Notes: generated by a model not told the origin, from the sequence alone. A DNA stretch of 64,000 nucleotides from Aeromonas enteropelogenes (GCF_000819845.1 NZ_CDCG01000034.1:1-64000); one strand, 5' to 3'; counted from the first letter of the stretch, positions 10,655 through 21,514 are shown. A program made the numbers and translations.

Positions 10655-11113
10655 TTATTGGCGACCAGAGGAACCAAAACCGCCTTCACCCCGTTCGCTC
10701 TGGTTAAACTCCTTGACCAGTTGGAAGCTGGCCTGAACTACCGGCATGATCACCAGCTGGGCGATGCGTTCGCCGGGTTGCATGGTGAAGCTCTCCTTGC
10801 CACGGTTCCAGACCGAGACCATCAGCTGGCCCTGATAGTCGGAATCGATGAGACCGACCAGGTTGCCCAGCACGATGCCGTGTTTGTGGCCGAGGCCAGA
10901 GCGGGGCAGGATGGTGGCACACAGACCGGGATCCTGGATGTGAATGGCCAGACCGGTCGGCACCAGGGTGGTATCACCGGGGGCCAAGGTCAGCGGCGCA
11001 TCCAGCAGGGCACGCAGATCCATGCCGGCAGAGCCCGGAGTGGCGTAGGCAGGCAGCGGGTACTCGGTGCCGATACGGGCATCCAGGATTTTCAGTTCAA
11101 TTTGTGTAGTCAT
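10655..11113 (-). CDS. dut: dUTP diphosphatase
   Basis: Trimeric dUTPase hydrolysing dUTP to dUMP, keeping uracil out of DNA. It has 152 residues from ATG 11113 ([15 protein letters not shown]), as in E. coli; a TTG five codons upstream is possible but less likely. Motifs 1-5 are present: [29 protein letters not shown] (catalytic Asp), GERIAQL, and the C-terminal [10 protein letters not shown] arm. It sits between coaBC and slmA and is probably co-transcribed. An imperfect caccccg/cggggtg hairpin lies in the coaBC-dut gap (11144-11174). Confidence 0.97.
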   Translation of the reverse strand: MTTQIELKILDARIGTEYPLPAYATPGSAGMDLRALLDAPLTLAPGDTTLVPTGLAIHIQDPGLCATILPRSGLGHKHGIVLGNLVGLIDSDYQGQLMVSVWNRGKESFTMQPGERIAQLVIMPVVQASFQLVKEFNQSERGEGGFGSSGRQ

Positions 11114-11216
11114 GAATCGTTTTTTCAATTGGATCTTGTGTGGGCACCCCGTCTCTGCACTGCAAGGCGGGGTGTCATGAGTCTTGCGTTATCGGGAGCC
11201 CATGGCGACCCGGCGC

Positions 11217-12419
11217 TCAGCGCCGGTAGTGGCGCGCAATCAGGGCGACGAGATGACGGGCCAGCGTCAGCTTGTCGGCCAGTGGCAGCGGAGCATGACC
11301 CCCTTGCCAGAATACGGTCAGGGCGTTGTCATCGGCATTGAAGCCTTGCCCTTCGCGAGACACGTCGTTGGCGGCGATCATGTCCAGCCGTTTGCGTCGC
11401 AATTTGTCGAGGGCGTATTGTTCCACATCCACGGTTTCGGCGGCAAATCCCACCGTGAACGGCTTGTCTGGTAGTGCCCCTACGGCGGCGATGATGTCGG
11501 GATTCTTGACCAGGGTCAGCGCCATCTGGTCGTTGTCGCCAGTTTTCTTGATCTTCTGGCTGGCCACCTGCTCGGGGCGATAGTCGGCCACGGCGGCGCA
11601 TCCGATGAAGAGATCGCACTCGCCAACCCGGCTCATCACCGCCTCATGCATCTGCAGGGCGCTCTCCACATTGATGCGCTCCACCCCGCTCGGGGTCGCC
11701 AGCGCCACCGGACCGCTCACCAGGGTCACCTCGGCCCCCGCCTCGCGGGCGGCGCGGGCGATGGCGTAACCCATCTTGCCGGAGCTGTGGTTGCTGATGT
11801 AGCGCACCGGATCGAGCGCCTCGCGGGTCGGCCCCGCCGTCAGCAGCAGCTTGACCCCTGCCAGCAGTGGCTCGCCGGCCAGTTGCTGGCAGCAACGTTC
11901 CACCAGTTCGAGAGGATCCAGCATCCGGCCCGGGCCCACGTCACCGCACGCCTGACTGCCGGAGTCCGGCCCCCACAGCAGGATGCCGCGGCTGGCCAGG
12001 GTCTTGAGGTTGGCCTGGGTGGCGGCATTGAGATACATCTGCTGGTTCATGGCCGGGGCCAGCGCCACGGTGGCCGGAGTCGCCAGGCAGAGGGTGGTGA
12101 GCAGCTCGTCGGCCATGCCGGCCGCCATGCGGGCCATCAGGTTGGCGCTGGCGGGAGCGATCAGCACCAGATCGGCCCATTTGGCCAGCTCGATATGGCC
12201 CATGCCGGCCTCGGCGGCCGGATCCAGCAGGCTGTCGGCCACCGGGTGGCCGGAAACGGCCTGCAGGGTCAGCGGGGTGATGAACTCCTTGGCGGAGCGA
12301 GTCATCACCACCCGAACCTCGGCGCCCTGATCTTTCAGGCGGCGCACCAGCTCGGCACTCTTGTAGGCGGCGATGCCGCCGCTGACACCCAACAGGATGC
12401 GTTTATCGGCCAATCTCAT
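11217..12419 (-). CDS. coaBC: bifunctional phosphopantothenoylcysteine synthetase/decarboxylase
   Basis: Coenzyme A synthesis enzyme. The N-terminal FMN-dependent CoaC decarboxylase (about 1-190) has the active-site HIELAKWAD, the [18 protein letters not shown] motif and Cys in [11 protein letters not shown]. The C-terminal CoaB synthetase (about 190-400) has [20 protein letters not shown]. From ATG 12419 ([15 protein letters not shown]) it is 400 residues, close to E. coli. Longer frames overlap radC and are not plausible. The stop codon lies inside a perfect palindrome (11210-11226). It is divergent to radC. Confidence 0.96.
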   Translation of the reverse strand: MRLADKRILLGVSGGIAAYKSAELVRRLKDQGAEVRVVMTRSAKEFITPLTLQAVSGHPVADSLLDPAAEAGMGHIELAKWADLVLIAPASANLMARMAAGMADELLTTLCLATPATVALAPAMNQQMYLNAATQANLKTLASRGILLWGPDSGSQACGDVGPGRMLDPLELVERCCQQLAGEPLLAGVKLLLTAGPTREALDPVRYISNHSSGKMGYAIARAAREAGAEVTLVSGPVALATPSGVERINVESALQMHEAVMSRVGECDLFIGCAAVADYRPEQVASQKIKKTGDNDQMALTLVKNPDIIAAVGALPDKPFTVGFAAETVDVEQYALDKLRRKRLDMIAANDVSREGQGFNADDNALTVFWQGGHAPLPLADKLTLARHLVALIARHYRR

Positions 12420-12567
12420 CTGCTGTATCTCTATCCGGCTCATTCTGACTGGTCGGCTAAGATACCACAGGCTGGGAGTGACGACAGAGATTGACTTGGG
12501 GGAGTTGTGGCCGAGCTCCCGCGATTTTTTGCTATGTTTTTTCTCAACAGGGACGAGGGAGAGACAA

Positions 12568-13242
12568 ATGAGCATCAAAGAGTGGCCGGAGGATGAGCGC
12601 CCGAGGGAAAAGCTGTTGCGCCAGGGGCCTGCGGCGCTCTCCGATGCCGAATTGCTGGCCATCTTCCTGCGCACCGGCGTCAACGGCCTGAGCGCGGTGG
12701 ATCTCTCCCGCCAGCTGCTCAGCCAGTTCGGTTCGTTGCGTACCCTGTTGGGGGCCGACCAGCGTGCTTTCTGTGATGCCCATGGCCTGGGGCCGGCCAA
12801 ATACGCCCAACTACAGGCGGTATTGGAGATGGCCAGGCGCTATCTGGCGGAGCGGTTGCAACGGGGCGAAGCGCTGACTTCTCCCCAGCTGACCCGGGAC
12901 TATCTACAGGCCCAGTTGCGGGATCGGCCGCGGGAGGTGTTTGCGCTGTTATTACTCGATAACCAGCACAGGGTCATCCAATTTGTCGAACTTTTCTACG
13001 GCACCATCGATTCGGCGAGCGTCTGGCCCAGAGAAATCGTGCAGATCGCGCTCAAACATAATGCAGCCGCTGTGATTCTGGCGCATAATCACCCGTCCGG
13101 CGTCGCCGAGCCCAGTAGGGCCGACCGCCAGATCACGGATCGGATCACGGCCGCCTTGGCCCTGATCGATATCAGAGTGCTGGATCACTTGGTGATCGGT
13201 GATGGCATCACGGTTTCTTTTGCCGAGCGCGGTTGGTTATAA
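12568..13242 (+). CDS. radC: RadC-family JAB domain protein
   Basis: Protein of 224 residues with an N-terminal helix-hairpin-helix-like region ([20 protein letters not shown]) and a C-terminal JAB/MPN domain carrying the metalloprotease-like HNHPSG motif followed by a conserved Asp. The family is often linked to DNA repair by name, but its biochemical role is unresolved. ATG 12568 is preceded by GAGGGAGAG. It keeps the E. coli position between coaBC and rpmB. Confidence 0.95.
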   Translation: MSIKEWPEDERPREKLLRQGPAALSDAELLAIFLRTGVNGLSAVDLSRQLLSQFGSLRTLLGADQRAFCDAHGLGPAKYAQLQAVLEMARRYLAERLQRGEALTSPQLTRDYLQAQLRDRPREVFALLLLDNQHRVIQFVELFYGTIDSASVWPREIVQIALKHNAAAVILAHNHPSGVAEPSRADRQITDRITAALALIDIRVLDHLVIGDGITVSFAERGWL

Positions 13243-13264
13243 CTGTGCTCTGGCGCCGTATTAG

Positions 13265-13293
13265 TTGATCTTTGATCACGGATGCTGTATAAA
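13265..13293 (+). promoter_or_regulatory. rpmBG promoter
   Basis: Sigma70-like promoter: -35 TTGATC (13265-13270), 17-base spacer, -10 TATAAA (13288-13293). The leader to rpmB is about 80 bases. Confidence 0.75.
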
Positions 13294-13378
13294 ATGCCGC
13301 CTTCTGTTTGCCCCGCAATCGAAGGCCAGCGGGGCAGATATTTGCTCGAGCAATGAAGTAAGATTTGGAGAGACTGAC

Positions 13379-13615
13379 ATGTCTAGAGTATGCCAAGTAA
13401 CCGGCAAGCGCCCGGCAGTTGGTAACAACCGTTCGCACGCTAACAACGCTACCAAGCGTCGTTTCCTGCCGAACCTGCACACTCACCGTTTCTGGGTTGA
13501 GAGTGAAAAACGCTTCGTAAGCCTGCGCGTATCCGCAAAAGGCATGCGTATCATCGACAAGCGTGGCGTTGAAGTGGTTCTGGCTGAACTGCGCGCCAGC
13601 GGTGTTAAGGTATAA
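13379..13615 (+). CDS. rpmB: 50S ribosomal protein L28
   Basis: Large-subunit ribosomal protein of 78 residues starting [20 protein letters not shown], the typical L28 N-terminus. ATG 13379 follows TTGGAGAGACTGAC. The longer frame upstream is leader sequence. It is first in the rpmB-rpmG operon, 11 bases before rpmG, and codon use is that of a highly expressed gene. Strong promoter upstream and terminator after rpmG. Confidence 0.98.
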
Positions 13616-13626
13616 GGAATTAGATC

Positions 13627-13794
13627 ATGGCTAAAGGTATTCGCGAGAAAATTCGCCTGAACTCCAGCGCCGGTACTGGTCACTTCTATACCACTACCAA
13701 AAACAAGCGCACCATGCCCGAAAAAATGGAGATCAAAAAGTTTGATCCCGTTGTTCGTCAGCATGTGATCTACAAAGAAGGCAAAATCAAGTAA
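13627..13794 (+). CDS. rpmG: 50S ribosomal protein L33
   Basis: Ribosomal protein of 55 residues, beginning [20 protein letters not shown] and ending VIYKEGKIK, nearly the E. coli sequence. It is the cysteine-free form without zinc-binding CxxC pairs. ATG 13627 follows AAGGAATTAGATC. Second gene of the rpmBG operon, followed at once by a strong terminator. Confidence 0.98.
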   Translation: MAKGIREKIRLNSSAGTGHFYTTTKNKRTMPEKMEIKKFDPVVRQHVIYKEGKIK

Positions 13795-13811
13795 TTACTT
13801 GAATTTGTCTC

Positions 13812-13840
13812 AAAAACCCGGCTTCGTGCCGGGTTTTTTT
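13812..13840 (+). terminator. rpmBG terminator
   Basis: Stem aaacccggc/gccgggttt with a short ttcgt loop, followed by a T tract, 18 bases after rpmG. Confidence 0.9.
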
Positions 13841-13884
13841 ATGGGCCGAATTCAGTACACTGCCGGTTCGAAGGGAGGCTTGCC

Positions 13885-14340
13885 ATGTTCAAACTGAGCC
13901 GTAAAGGCTGGAATAACGTGATCATAGTGGCGGTGTTGATCGTGATCACCCTGCTGCACCGGTTGGAGATTGCCCAACAGGAAAACAGCGCCAAGCGGGC
14001 GCGTCCCCTGTTGCCGGCGGATGCCGTGGTACTCACCTGGCAGGGGCCGAGCTGGCAGATTGAGCGGGTTGGTCAGGGCTGGCGCAGCGTGCCGGATCTG
14101 GGGCTGGACAGCGCCCAGCTGGCAGCCCGCATCGACAGTTGGCAGAGCTGGTCGCTGCCCCCCGGCGAGGCGGTGCGCGGTGCCCCTGTCACCCTCAAGG
14201 TATGGATCGCCGGCCAGAGCGATCCGCTGGCATTCGGCCTCTACCAGAACAATGGCCAGTACGCGGCCCAACTGCCATCAGGTAGCTGGCTCACGCTGAG
14301 TGCCGAGCAGTATCGCGGCCTGCTGCGTCCCGCCCCCTGA
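13885..14340 (+). CDS. small inner-membrane protein of unknown function
   Basis: Protein of 151 residues with one N-terminal membrane anchor (about 11-26, [14 protein letters not shown] after a basic start) and a soluble, presumably periplasmic domain rich in Trp ([16 protein letters not shown]). It lies between rpmG and mutM, 23 bases before mutM on the same strand, so it is probably co-transcribed with mutM. ATG 13885 is preceded by GGGAGGCTTGCC, a good ribosome site. I do not recognise a named family. Confidence 0.75.
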   Translation: MFKLSRKGWNNVIIVAVLIVITLLHRLEIAQQENSAKRARPLLPADAVVLTWQGPSWQIERVGQGWRSVPDLGLDSAQLAARIDSWQSWSLPPGEAVRGAPVTLKVWIAGQSDPLAFGLYQNNGQYAAQLPSGSWLTLSAEQYRGLLRPAP

Positions 14341-14363
14341 TCCCTGTTGCTTGCGAGGTTGTC

Positions 14364-15176
14364 ATGCCTGAATTGCCAGAAGTCGAAGTCAGCCGTCAGG
14401 GGATCTCCCCCTGGCTCACCGGCATCAAGGTCACCCGGGTGGTGGTGCGGGACGGTCGTCTGCGCTGGCCGGTGCCCGGCGAAATCCAGGAGCTGGTGGA
14501 TCTCACCATCCATCGGGTGCGGCGCCGTGCCAAGTATCTGCTGCTGGAGACCGATTTTGGTACCGCCATCCTCCATCTGGGGATGTCCGGCAGCCTGCGG
14601 GTGCTGGAGATCGGCACGCCGGCCGAGAAACATGACCACGTGGATATCGAGCTCGAAAATGGCAAGCTGCTGCGGCTCAACGATCCGCGCCGTTTCGGGG
14701 CTTTGCTGTGGACTCGCGAACCGGCCGAGGCGCACGCCCTGCTGGCCAAGCTGGGGCCGGAGCCGCTGACCGACGCCTTCAGTGCCGATTACCTGCGGGA
14801 GCGGGCCAAGGGGCGCAGCACCGCCATCAAGCAGTTCCTGATGGACAATCAGGTGGTGGTTGGGGTCGGCAACATCTACGCCAACGAAGCGCTGTTTGCC
14901 GCCGGCATTCACCCCAAGCGGGCGGCCGGCAACATCAGCGCCGAGCGGCTGGCCACTCTGGTGGCCGAGATAAAGCGGGTGCTGGCCGAAGCCATTCGCC
15001 AGGGGGGCACTACCCTCAAGGATTTCACCAGTGCCGACGGCAAACCGGGCTATTTTGTGCAAAAACTGCAGGTCTATGGCCGGGGTGGCCAGCCCTGTTA
15101 CCACTGTCAGACCCTGTTGAGCGAAGTAAAAATGGGCCAGCGAACCACGGTTTTCTGCTCCCATTGCCAGCGTTGA
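14364..15176 (+). CDS. mutM: formamidopyrimidine-DNA glycosylase
   Basis: Bifunctional glycosylase/AP lyase excising 8-oxoguanine and FaPy. It has 270 residues. The N-terminus [13 protein letters not shown] gives the catalytic Pro (after Met removal) and Glu. [11 protein letters not shown] and [13 protein letters not shown] (H2TH region) are visible. The C-terminal zinc finger has CYHC and CSHC pairs. It keeps the E. coli neighbourhood rpmBG-mutM-coaD. No clear terminator follows in the 112 bases before the next gene. Confidence 0.97.
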   Translation: MPELPEVEVSRQGISPWLTGIKVTRVVVRDGRLRWPVPGEIQELVDLTIHRVRRRAKYLLLETDFGTAILHLGMSGSLRVLEIGTPAEKHDHVDIELENGKLLRLNDPRRFGALLWTREPAEAHALLAKLGPEPLTDAFSADYLRERAKGRSTAIKQFLMDNQVVVGVGNIYANEALFAAGIHPKRAAGNISAERLATLVAEIKRVLAEAIRQGGTTLKDFTSADGKPGYFVQKLQVYGRGGQPCYHCQTLLSEVKMGQRTTVFCSHCQR

Positions 15177-15288
15177 GGCCGTTTTTTCGGCGGATCCCGT
15201 TGAAGTTGTAAGAGAGTATTTCCCGTCTGTTGAAGCTGTGTGCAGCTGTCACTAGTATTCCGGCCGTTCAGGCGGTTAGAGATATAAA

Positions 15289-16251
15289 ATGACAGTAAAA
15301 TCAATAGACTGGGAATATTTATCCCGGCAGGAGCGCTATTGCGCAAAAAAGATGGCCCGTTACCTCTATCCGGAGGGATGTGCCCGCAAGACCTTCAACC
15401 GCGGCAAGTTCGTACTGCGCAGCCTGCTTTATCGCAAGTCGTTGCACCGGGTCTTCAGTCTGTTTCAGGCCGCCCCTCTCAGGGCGTTGCCCGCCCGCTA
15501 TCCCGAGTTGCTCGACAAGCCGATGCGACCCTATCGCTTCGCCTGTGCCCGCGCCCGCGAGCGGGCCGAGATGCTGGAGGATCACTATCGCCTGCTGCTG
15601 GCACGCTATCCAACTCTCATTGAGCCGCTCTATCTGGGGCAAGGGGTCGAGCTGGGGCGTTATCCCCAGAGCGATTGCCGCATCCTGCTGCGCCATGATG
15701 GCACCTTTCGCCGGGAGGCCGAGCTGGCACTCTCCATCGTCGATCCACTGGGGTTGCGTCTCTACAGCTGCGCCTTCTCGCTGGCGGGATCGGCTGCCCA
15801 TCCCGAGCTGATGATAGGCTCCATGCAGGGGCCCGAGCCCGCAGTCGAGCAGGCTCAGGCGCGGGTGCGCGAGCTGACCAGGGAAGGACACGGCCTGCGA
15901 CCCAAGTCACTGCTGGTCATGCTGGTGCTGCAACTGGCCCGGGCCATGGGGGGAGAGCGGGTGCTGGCGGTGCGCAAGCGGGCCCACGTCTTTCAGGCCA
16001 AACGCTACAGCCGCAAACAGAAGGGCAACTTACTGGCCGATTATGATGAGCTGTGGCAGGAGTTCGGCGCCGAAGATGTGGATGCCAACTTCGTGGCCCT
16101 GCAGCCAGCGCTGCGCAAACCGCTGGAGGAGGTGGCGTCCAGGAAGCGCGCCATGTACCGGCGTCGTTACGAGTGGCTCGATCGGTTGCAGGATGCGATC
16201 GATCGGCAGTTTGCCGATATACCCCAAGGCCAGGCGAGCAAGGCGCCCTAA
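15289..16251 (+). CDS. VirK/YbjX-family protein (DUF535)
   Basis: Protein of 320 residues resembling the VirK/YbjX (DUF535) family: basic N-terminus, a central region (REAELALSIVDPLGLRLYS, then IGSMQG) and RPKSLLVMLVLQLARAMG. Family members in enteric pathogens are tied to cationic-peptide resistance and virulence, with molecular function unknown. No signal peptide. ATG 15289 has no strong ribosome site (GTTAGAGATATAAA before it), so translation may be weak. It lies between mutM and coaD, a non-enterobacterial insertion in that block. Confidence 0.82.
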   Translation: MTVKSIDWEYLSRQERYCAKKMARYLYPEGCARKTFNRGKFVLRSLLYRKSLHRVFSLFQAAPLRALPARYPELLDKPMRPYRFACARARERAEMLEDHYRLLLARYPTLIEPLYLGQGVELGRYPQSDCRILLRHDGTFRREAELALSIVDPLGLRLYSCAFSLAGSAAHPELMIGSMQGPEPAVEQAQARVRELTREGHGLRPKSLLVMLVLQLARAMGGERVLAVRKRAHVFQAKRYSRKQKGNLLADYDELWQEFGAEDVDANFVALQPALRKPLEEVASRKRAMYRRRYEWLDRLQDAIDRQFADIPQGQASKAP

Positions 16252-16253
16252 TG

Positions 16254-16284
16254 AAACAGGCTACCCTCGGGTAGCCTGTTTGTT
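16254..16284. terminator. bidirectional terminator
   Basis: Perfect 13-bp stem aaacaggctaccc/gggtagcctgttt (16254-16266 and 16269-16281). It serves the DUF535 gene on plus and coaD on minus. Confidence 0.85.
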
Positions 16285-16299
16285 GCGAAGAGCCCCTGC

Positions 16300-16971
<672 letters not shown>

Positions 16972-17014
16972 TCAAGCCTCCTTGCATTGGTGACAGGGAG
17001 CAAAGGGATTTTTT

Positions 17015-18064
17015 ATGAAACGTATTCTGGTCGTTCGCAATGACAAGATTGGTGACTTCATGCTGGCCTGGCCGAGTTTCGCCATGCTCAAGGAGTCCAT
17101 GGAATGTCATGTGACTGCCCTGGTTCCCGCCTACACGGCGCCGCTGGCCCGGCTCTGCCCCTGGATTGACGAGGTGCTCATCGATCCGGGTGTTCGTGCC
17201 GACAAGGAGCAACAGCGCGCGCTGCTGGCGCGCATCAAGGCGGCCGCGTTTGATGCGTCCATCTGCCTCTTCTCCAACTCCCGCAACGCCATGCTGGTGT
17301 GGAAGGCGCACATCCCTTATCGCCTGGCGCCAGCCACCAAGCTGGCCCAGGTGCTCTACAACCAGCGCCTGATCCAGCGCCGCTCCCGCTCCCAGAAGCC
17401 CGAGTCTGAGTACAACCTGGAGCTGATCCGCCGCTTCCTGGCCGATCATCAGGTGGCGGTGGTAGAGCCCCATACCCCCTTCCTGCAGTTTGATGCACCG
17501 GCACTGCGACAGGTGCGCGAACAGCTGGCCACCAGACTGAAGCTGGATGCCAGCCGCCCCTGGCTGATGGTGCATGCCGGCAGCGGCGGCTCGGCCAACA
17601 ACCTCTCCATCGAGCAGTATGCCCGCATCATCATCAAGCTGAACCAGGCCTGCCCCGAGCTGCAGTGCGTGCTGACCGCCGGCCCCGGTGAGGAGAAGAT
17701 GGCCGAGCAGCTGGCGGCCGAGTTGCTGGCTCACGGCGGTAACGGCTGGATCTACCGCTCCAGCGACGGGCTGCCGATGTTCTGTCAGGTGCTCGCCAAC
17801 GCCGCCCTGTTCATCGCCGGCAGCACGGGCCCACTGCACATCGCCGGGGCGCTGGACGTGCCGACCATCGGCTTCTTCCCGATGCGCCGCTCCGCCACAC
17901 CGCTGCGCTGGAAGCCGCTCAACAGTGAAGGGCGTCATCTCGCCTTCAGCCCGCCGGAGGACAGCGATCATCCGGAGGACATGAGCCAGCTCGATCCCAA
18001 GGCCATGGTGCCAGAAATGGTTCGCTGGGCCGCCCCCTTCTGGCGCGGCAACGACCCGCAGTAA
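17015..18064 (+). CDS. glycosyltransferase family 9 (heptosyltransferase-like)
   Basis: Protein of 349 residues with the GT9 GT-B fold: N-terminal KRILVVRNDKIGDFMLAWPS and C-terminal ADP-heptose-binding region with FIAGSTGPLHIAGALDVPTI. It transfers heptose-type sugars to the LPS inner core in the cytosol. It is distinct from waaF nearby and could be WaaC-, WaaQ- or OpsX-like; I cannot decide. It is the first gene of the core block next to coaD. The divergent 232-base gap to coaD carries its promoter. ATG follows AAAGGGATTTTTT. Confidence 0.82.
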   Translation: MKRILVVRNDKIGDFMLAWPSFAMLKESMECHVTALVPAYTAPLARLCPWIDEVLIDPGVRADKEQQRALLARIKAAAFDASICLFSNSRNAMLVWKAHIPYRLAPATKLAQVLYNQRLIQRRSRSQKPESEYNLELIRRFLADHQVAVVEPHTPFLQFDAPALRQVREQLATRLKLDASRPWLMVHAGSGGSANNLSIEQYARIIIKLNQACPELQCVLTAGPGEEKMAEQLAAELLAHGGNGWIYRSSDGLPMFCQVLANAALFIAGSTGPLHIAGALDVPTIGFFPMRRSATPLRWKPLNSEGRHLAFSPPEDSDHPEDMSQLDPKAMVPEMVRWAAPFWRGNDPQ

Positions 18065-18067
18065 TGC

Positions 18068-18094
18068 AAACAGGGCCCCTCGGGGCCCTGTTTC
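18068..18094. terminator. bidirectional terminator
   Basis: Perfect 12-bp stem aaacagggcccc/ggggccctgttt with a two-base loop, between the convergent GT9 and GT2 genes. Confidence 0.8.
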
Positions 18095-18123
18095 GTATCC
18101 GGTGGCGAGTGCCGGAATGCCTG

Positions 18124-18957
18124 TTACTCCGGCTGCCCGGGTTGCTGGCGCACCCAGAGGTCGGCGTATTTGACGAAGGTGGAGTGGGCGGAGAGGATGG
18201 CCAGCAGCAGCCCCTGCTTGCCATCGAGGAAACCCGCCTTGAGCAGGTACATCTTGATGAAGCAGCCCAGCGCATGCACCAGCCCCTGGCTGAGAGAACC
18301 CTTCTTGCCGCGGGCGGTGCGCTGATCGGCCCAGGCCCGGGCGTAACCGGCGGATTTGACCAGATAGTGCTCAAGATCCCGATAGGTGAAGTGGAGCAGG
18401 TCGCCATGGAGGTTGACGATCTTCATGTTGGCGCGTACCTCCACCTTCTCGTGTACCAGTGCCTCGTTGTAGCCGGTGAGGGCCTTGGGATAGAGGCGCA
18501 GCACCCGATCCGGATACCAGCCGCTGTGGCGGATGAAGCGGCCAAACACCCAGGAGAGGCGAGGGATCGAGTAGATGGTGTCGCTGGCCGGGTTGGCCAT
18601 GACGGCGGCGATGGCCTCTTTCAGCTCGGGGGTGAGTCGCTCGTCCGCATCCAGCCAGAGCACCCATTCGGATTGCACGTGTGACTGGGCCAACCGGCGT
18701 TGTTTGCCAAATCCCGGCCACACCTTGTTGACGAAGAAGCGGGCGCCGAATTCGGCGGCGATGGCCGGGGTGTCGTCCTGGCTGCCGGAATCCATGATGA
18801 CGATCTCGTCCACCAGCCCGTCGAGGGAGGCGAGACACTTGCGCAGGTTGTCGGCTTCATTCTTGACGATCAGAACGGCGGCCAGAGTCGGTTTTTTCAC
18901 TGATGAGGGCTCACGGTTGCTGCCCGGTTGGCGGGCCATGCTCAAATTGGCGCCCAT
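18124..18957 (-). CDS. waaE: glycosyltransferase family 2, WaaE/KdtX-like
   Basis: Protein of 277 residues with a GT-A domain: [33 protein letters not shown], and the metal-binding DAD in [13 protein letters not shown]. The C-terminal part has a hydrophobic stretch ([15 protein letters not shown]). It resembles WaaE/KdtX, the glucosyltransferase extending LPS inner-core heptose I. It is inserted on the opposite strand between the GT9 gene and waaF. ATG 18957 has AGG five bases upstream; a GTG at about 18900 is the shorter alternative, matching family length better. Confidence 0.8.
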   Translation of the reverse strand: MGANLSMARQPGSNREPSSVKKPTLAAVLIVKNEADNLRKCLASLDGLVDEIVIMDSGSQDDTPAIAAEFGARFFVNKVWPGFGKQRRLAQSHVQSEWVLWLDADERLTPELKEAIAAVMANPASDTIYSIPRLSWVFGRFIRHSGWYPDRVLRLYPKALTGYNEALVHEKVEVRANMKIVNLHGDLLHFTYRDLEHYLVKSAGYARAWADQRTARGKKGSLSQGLVHALGCFIKMYLLKAGFLDGKQGLLLAILSAHSTFVKYADLWVRQQPGQPE

Positions 18958-19140
18958 TCTAGCCTAAAACGACGGGCGGGGCATGGTCGGGGCGTCCGGC
19001 CCGAGGTGGTGTTGAGTGGCGCTCGTTTTGAGCCGTTCAGCGGGGCCACCGGGATCTTCTGTTATTTCTCCGACCATTCTTGGGGCATAATCTCGGCCAG
19101 TGATGATCAACAGCCGGGCCTGCCCGAGAGAAGACGCGTG

Positions 19141-20175
19141 ATGAAAATATTGGTGATCGGCCCCTCCTGGGTCGGCGACATGGTGATGTCCCAGAGCCTC
19201 TACAAGGCGATCAAGGCCAACCACCCGGAGTGCGAACTCCACGTGATGGCGCCCGCTTGGTGCTGCGCCCTGCTGGAGCGGATGCCCGAGGTGGACAAGG
19301 CGATCACCATGCCGCTCGGTCACGGTGACTTCAAGTTGCTGGCCCGCCGCCGCCTCGGCAAACAGCTGGCGGCCGAGCAGTACGATCAGGCCATCGTCCA
19401 GCCCAACTCCATGAAGTCGGCCCTCATCCCCTGGTTTGCCGGTATCCCGGTGCGTACCGGCTGGAAGGGAGAGCAGCGTTTCGGCCTGCTCAACGATCTG
19501 CGCAGCAACAAGTCCGCCTTCCCGCTGATGGTGGAGGGCTATCTGGCGCTGGCTTATCCCAAGGCGCAGATGAAGAGCCGGGCCGATATTCCGGCCATTC
19601 CCCATCCCGCGCTTCACGTCGACCTGGTCAATCAGGACAAGGCGCTGGCGCGGCTCGGGCTGGATCGGCGTCGCCCCGTGCTGGTGCTCTGCCCCGGCGC
19701 CGAGTTTGGCCCGGCCAAGCGCTGGCCGGAAGGGCACTACGCCGTGGTGGCCCAGCAGCACCTGGACGAGGGCTGGCAGGTGTGGATCTTCGGCTCGAAC
19801 AAGGACGTGGCGGTGGCCAACACCATCCGGGATCGGGTCAATATGCTGACTCGCCCCAACTGCCACGTGCTGGCGGGCAAGACCAGCCTGCACGAGGCGA
19901 TCGACCTGATGGCGCTGGCTGGCCGGGTCATCTCCAACGACTCCGGCCTGATGCACATCGCCGCCGCCCTCAACCGGCCGCTGGTGGGTGTCTATGGCTC
20001 CACCTCGCCGCTCTATACCCCGCCGCTGGCGGATCGGGTCGAGATCGTTCACACCGACATCGAATGCCGCCCCTGCTTCAAGCGCACCTGCAAGTTCGGC
20101 CACCTCAAATGCCTGATCGATTTGCCGCCGGAGCAGGTGATCGAGGCGTGCAACAAACTGGAGCAGAGCGAGTAA
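19141..20175 (+). CDS. waaF: ADP-heptose--LPS heptosyltransferase II
   Basis: GT9 enzyme adding heptose II to the LPS inner core. It has 344 residues from ATG 19141 (MKILVIGPSWVGDMVMSQSL, the WaaF hallmark). The C-terminal site has VISNDSGLMHIAAALNRPLV. Its stop is followed after one base by the waaA start, so the two are an operon. The upstream open frame is not used: the preferred start follows GAGAAGACGCGTG and matches the family N-terminus. Confidence 0.96.
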   Translation: MKILVIGPSWVGDMVMSQSLYKAIKANHPECELHVMAPAWCCALLERMPEVDKAITMPLGHGDFKLLARRRLGKQLAAEQYDQAIVQPNSMKSALIPWFAGIPVRTGWKGEQRFGLLNDLRSNKSAFPLMVEGYLALAYPKAQMKSRADIPAIPHPALHVDLVNQDKALARLGLDRRRPVLVLCPGAEFGPAKRWPEGHYAVVAQQHLDEGWQVWIFGSNKDVAVANTIRDRVNMLTRPNCHVLAGKTSLHEAIDLMALAGRVISNDSGLMHIAAALNRPLVGVYGSTSPLYTPPLADRVEIVHTDIECRPCFKRTCKFGHLKCLIDLPPEQVIEACNKLEQSE

Positions 20176-20176
20176 G

Positions 20177-21442
20177 ATGCCCTATCGCCTGCTCTACAAC
20201 CTGCTGATCCATCTGGGATTACCCCTGGCACTGCTGGCGCTCTACAAGCCGAAGAAGGGCAAGCCCGGCTTTGGCAAGCGCTGGGCCGAGCATCTGGGTC
20301 GGCTGCCCGCCACCGGCCAGGAGGCGCCGCTCTGGATCCATGCGGTGAGCGTGGGGGAGACGTTGGCCATCACGCCGCTCATTCGCGCCCTGAAAGCGGA
20401 GCGGCCCGATCTGCCGATCCTGCTCACCACCACCACTCGTACCGGCGCCGAACAGGCAGGCAAGCTCGGCGATCTGGTGGTACACCGCTATGCGCCCCTC
20501 GATTACCCCTGGGCGGTAGCGGCCTTTCTCGACACCTTCAAGCCCCGCGCGCTCTGGGTGATGGAGACCGAACTGTGGCCAAACTGGCTGGCGGCCTGCG
20601 AGAAACGCCATCTGCCGGTGACCATCATCAACGCCCGCCTCTCGGAGCGTTCCTGCCAGCGTTATGCTCGCTTTCAGGGGGCCTTCGATGCTCTCAGTCG
20701 CCCGTTGACTCGTCTGCTCTGCCAGCATCAGGACGACGCCGATCGCTTCGCCCGGCTCGGCATCGAACGCGATCGACTGGCGGTGACCGGTTCCATCAAG
20801 TTCGACATCCAGTTTGGTGACGAGGTGCAGGCCAGAGGCCGCGCCCTGCGCCAGCAACTGGGGGCGGAGCGGCCGGTCTGGATCGCCGCCAGCACCCATC
20901 AGGGGGAGGACGAGCAGGTGCTGGCCGCCTTCGACCAGGTGCTGACCAGTCACCCCGATGCCTTGCTTATCCTGGTTCCGCGCCACCCGGAGCGCTTCGA
21001 TCGGGTGGCCGAGTTGTGCGCCTCTTATGGCTGTGTGCGCCGCACCAGCGCCGCACCGGTCACCGCGACCGACAAGATTTATCTGGGCGATACCATGGGC
21101 GAGCTGCCGCTGATGCTGGCGGCGGCCGATCTGGCTTTCGTCGGCGGCAGTCTGGTGAAGGTGGGTGGCCACAACCTGCTGGAGCCGGCGGCGCTCGGCA
21201 AACCCTGCCTGACCGGCCCCGTCTACTTCAACTTCAGCGACATCACCCGCCAGCTGGTGGCACAGGGTGGCGCCGCCGTGGTGGCCGATGCGGCCGGATT
21301 GGGAGAGAGGGTGAGTGCGCTGCTGGCCGACGAGAGCCGGCGCCGCGAGATGGGAGAGCAGGCCCGCGCCGTGGTGCTGCGCAATCAGGGGGCCCTGGCC
21401 CGCACCCTTTCCCGTTGTCTGGCTGATCTTGAAAGCCAGTAG
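20177..21442 (+). CDS. waaA: 3-deoxy-D-manno-octulosonic acid (Kdo) transferase
   Basis: Inner-membrane-associated GT30 enzyme adding Kdo to lipid IVA. It has 421 residues. An N-terminal membrane anchor (about 3-23) precedes WIHAVSVGETLAITPLIRAL; the acceptor-side TTTTRTGAEQA and C-terminal FVGGSLVKVGGHNLLEPAAL (CMP-Kdo side) are classic. It starts one base after waaF, so coupled translation is likely. In E. coli waaA neighbours coaD; here the LPS genes lie between. Confidence 0.96.
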   Translation: MPYRLLYNLLIHLGLPLALLALYKPKKGKPGFGKRWAEHLGRLPATGQEAPLWIHAVSVGETLAITPLIRALKAERPDLPILLTTTTRTGAEQAGKLGDLVVHRYAPLDYPWAVAAFLDTFKPRALWVMETELWPNWLAACEKRHLPVTIINARLSERSCQRYARFQGAFDALSRPLTRLLCQHQDDADRFARLGIERDRLAVTGSIKFDIQFGDEVQARGRALRQQLGAERPVWIAASTHQGEDEQVLAAFDQVLTSHPDALLILVPRHPERFDRVAELCASYGCVRRTSAAPVTATDKIYLGDTMGELPLMLAAADLAFVGGSLVKVGGHNLLEPAALGKPCLTGPVYFNFSDITRQLVAQGGAAVVADAAGLGERVSALLADESRRREMGEQARAVVLRNQGALARTLSRCLADLESQ

Positions 21443-21514
21443 GACGATTTACGGAGCGCCGTGGCAGATATGCGCTGCTGTGCTGATTTGATGCTTCATC
21501 TCGAGGAGAGACTC

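Noticed and set aside
12420-12800. N-terminal extension of CoaBC running into radC
   Set aside because: Overlaps the divergent radC gene, and the extension has no homology. Family start at 12419.
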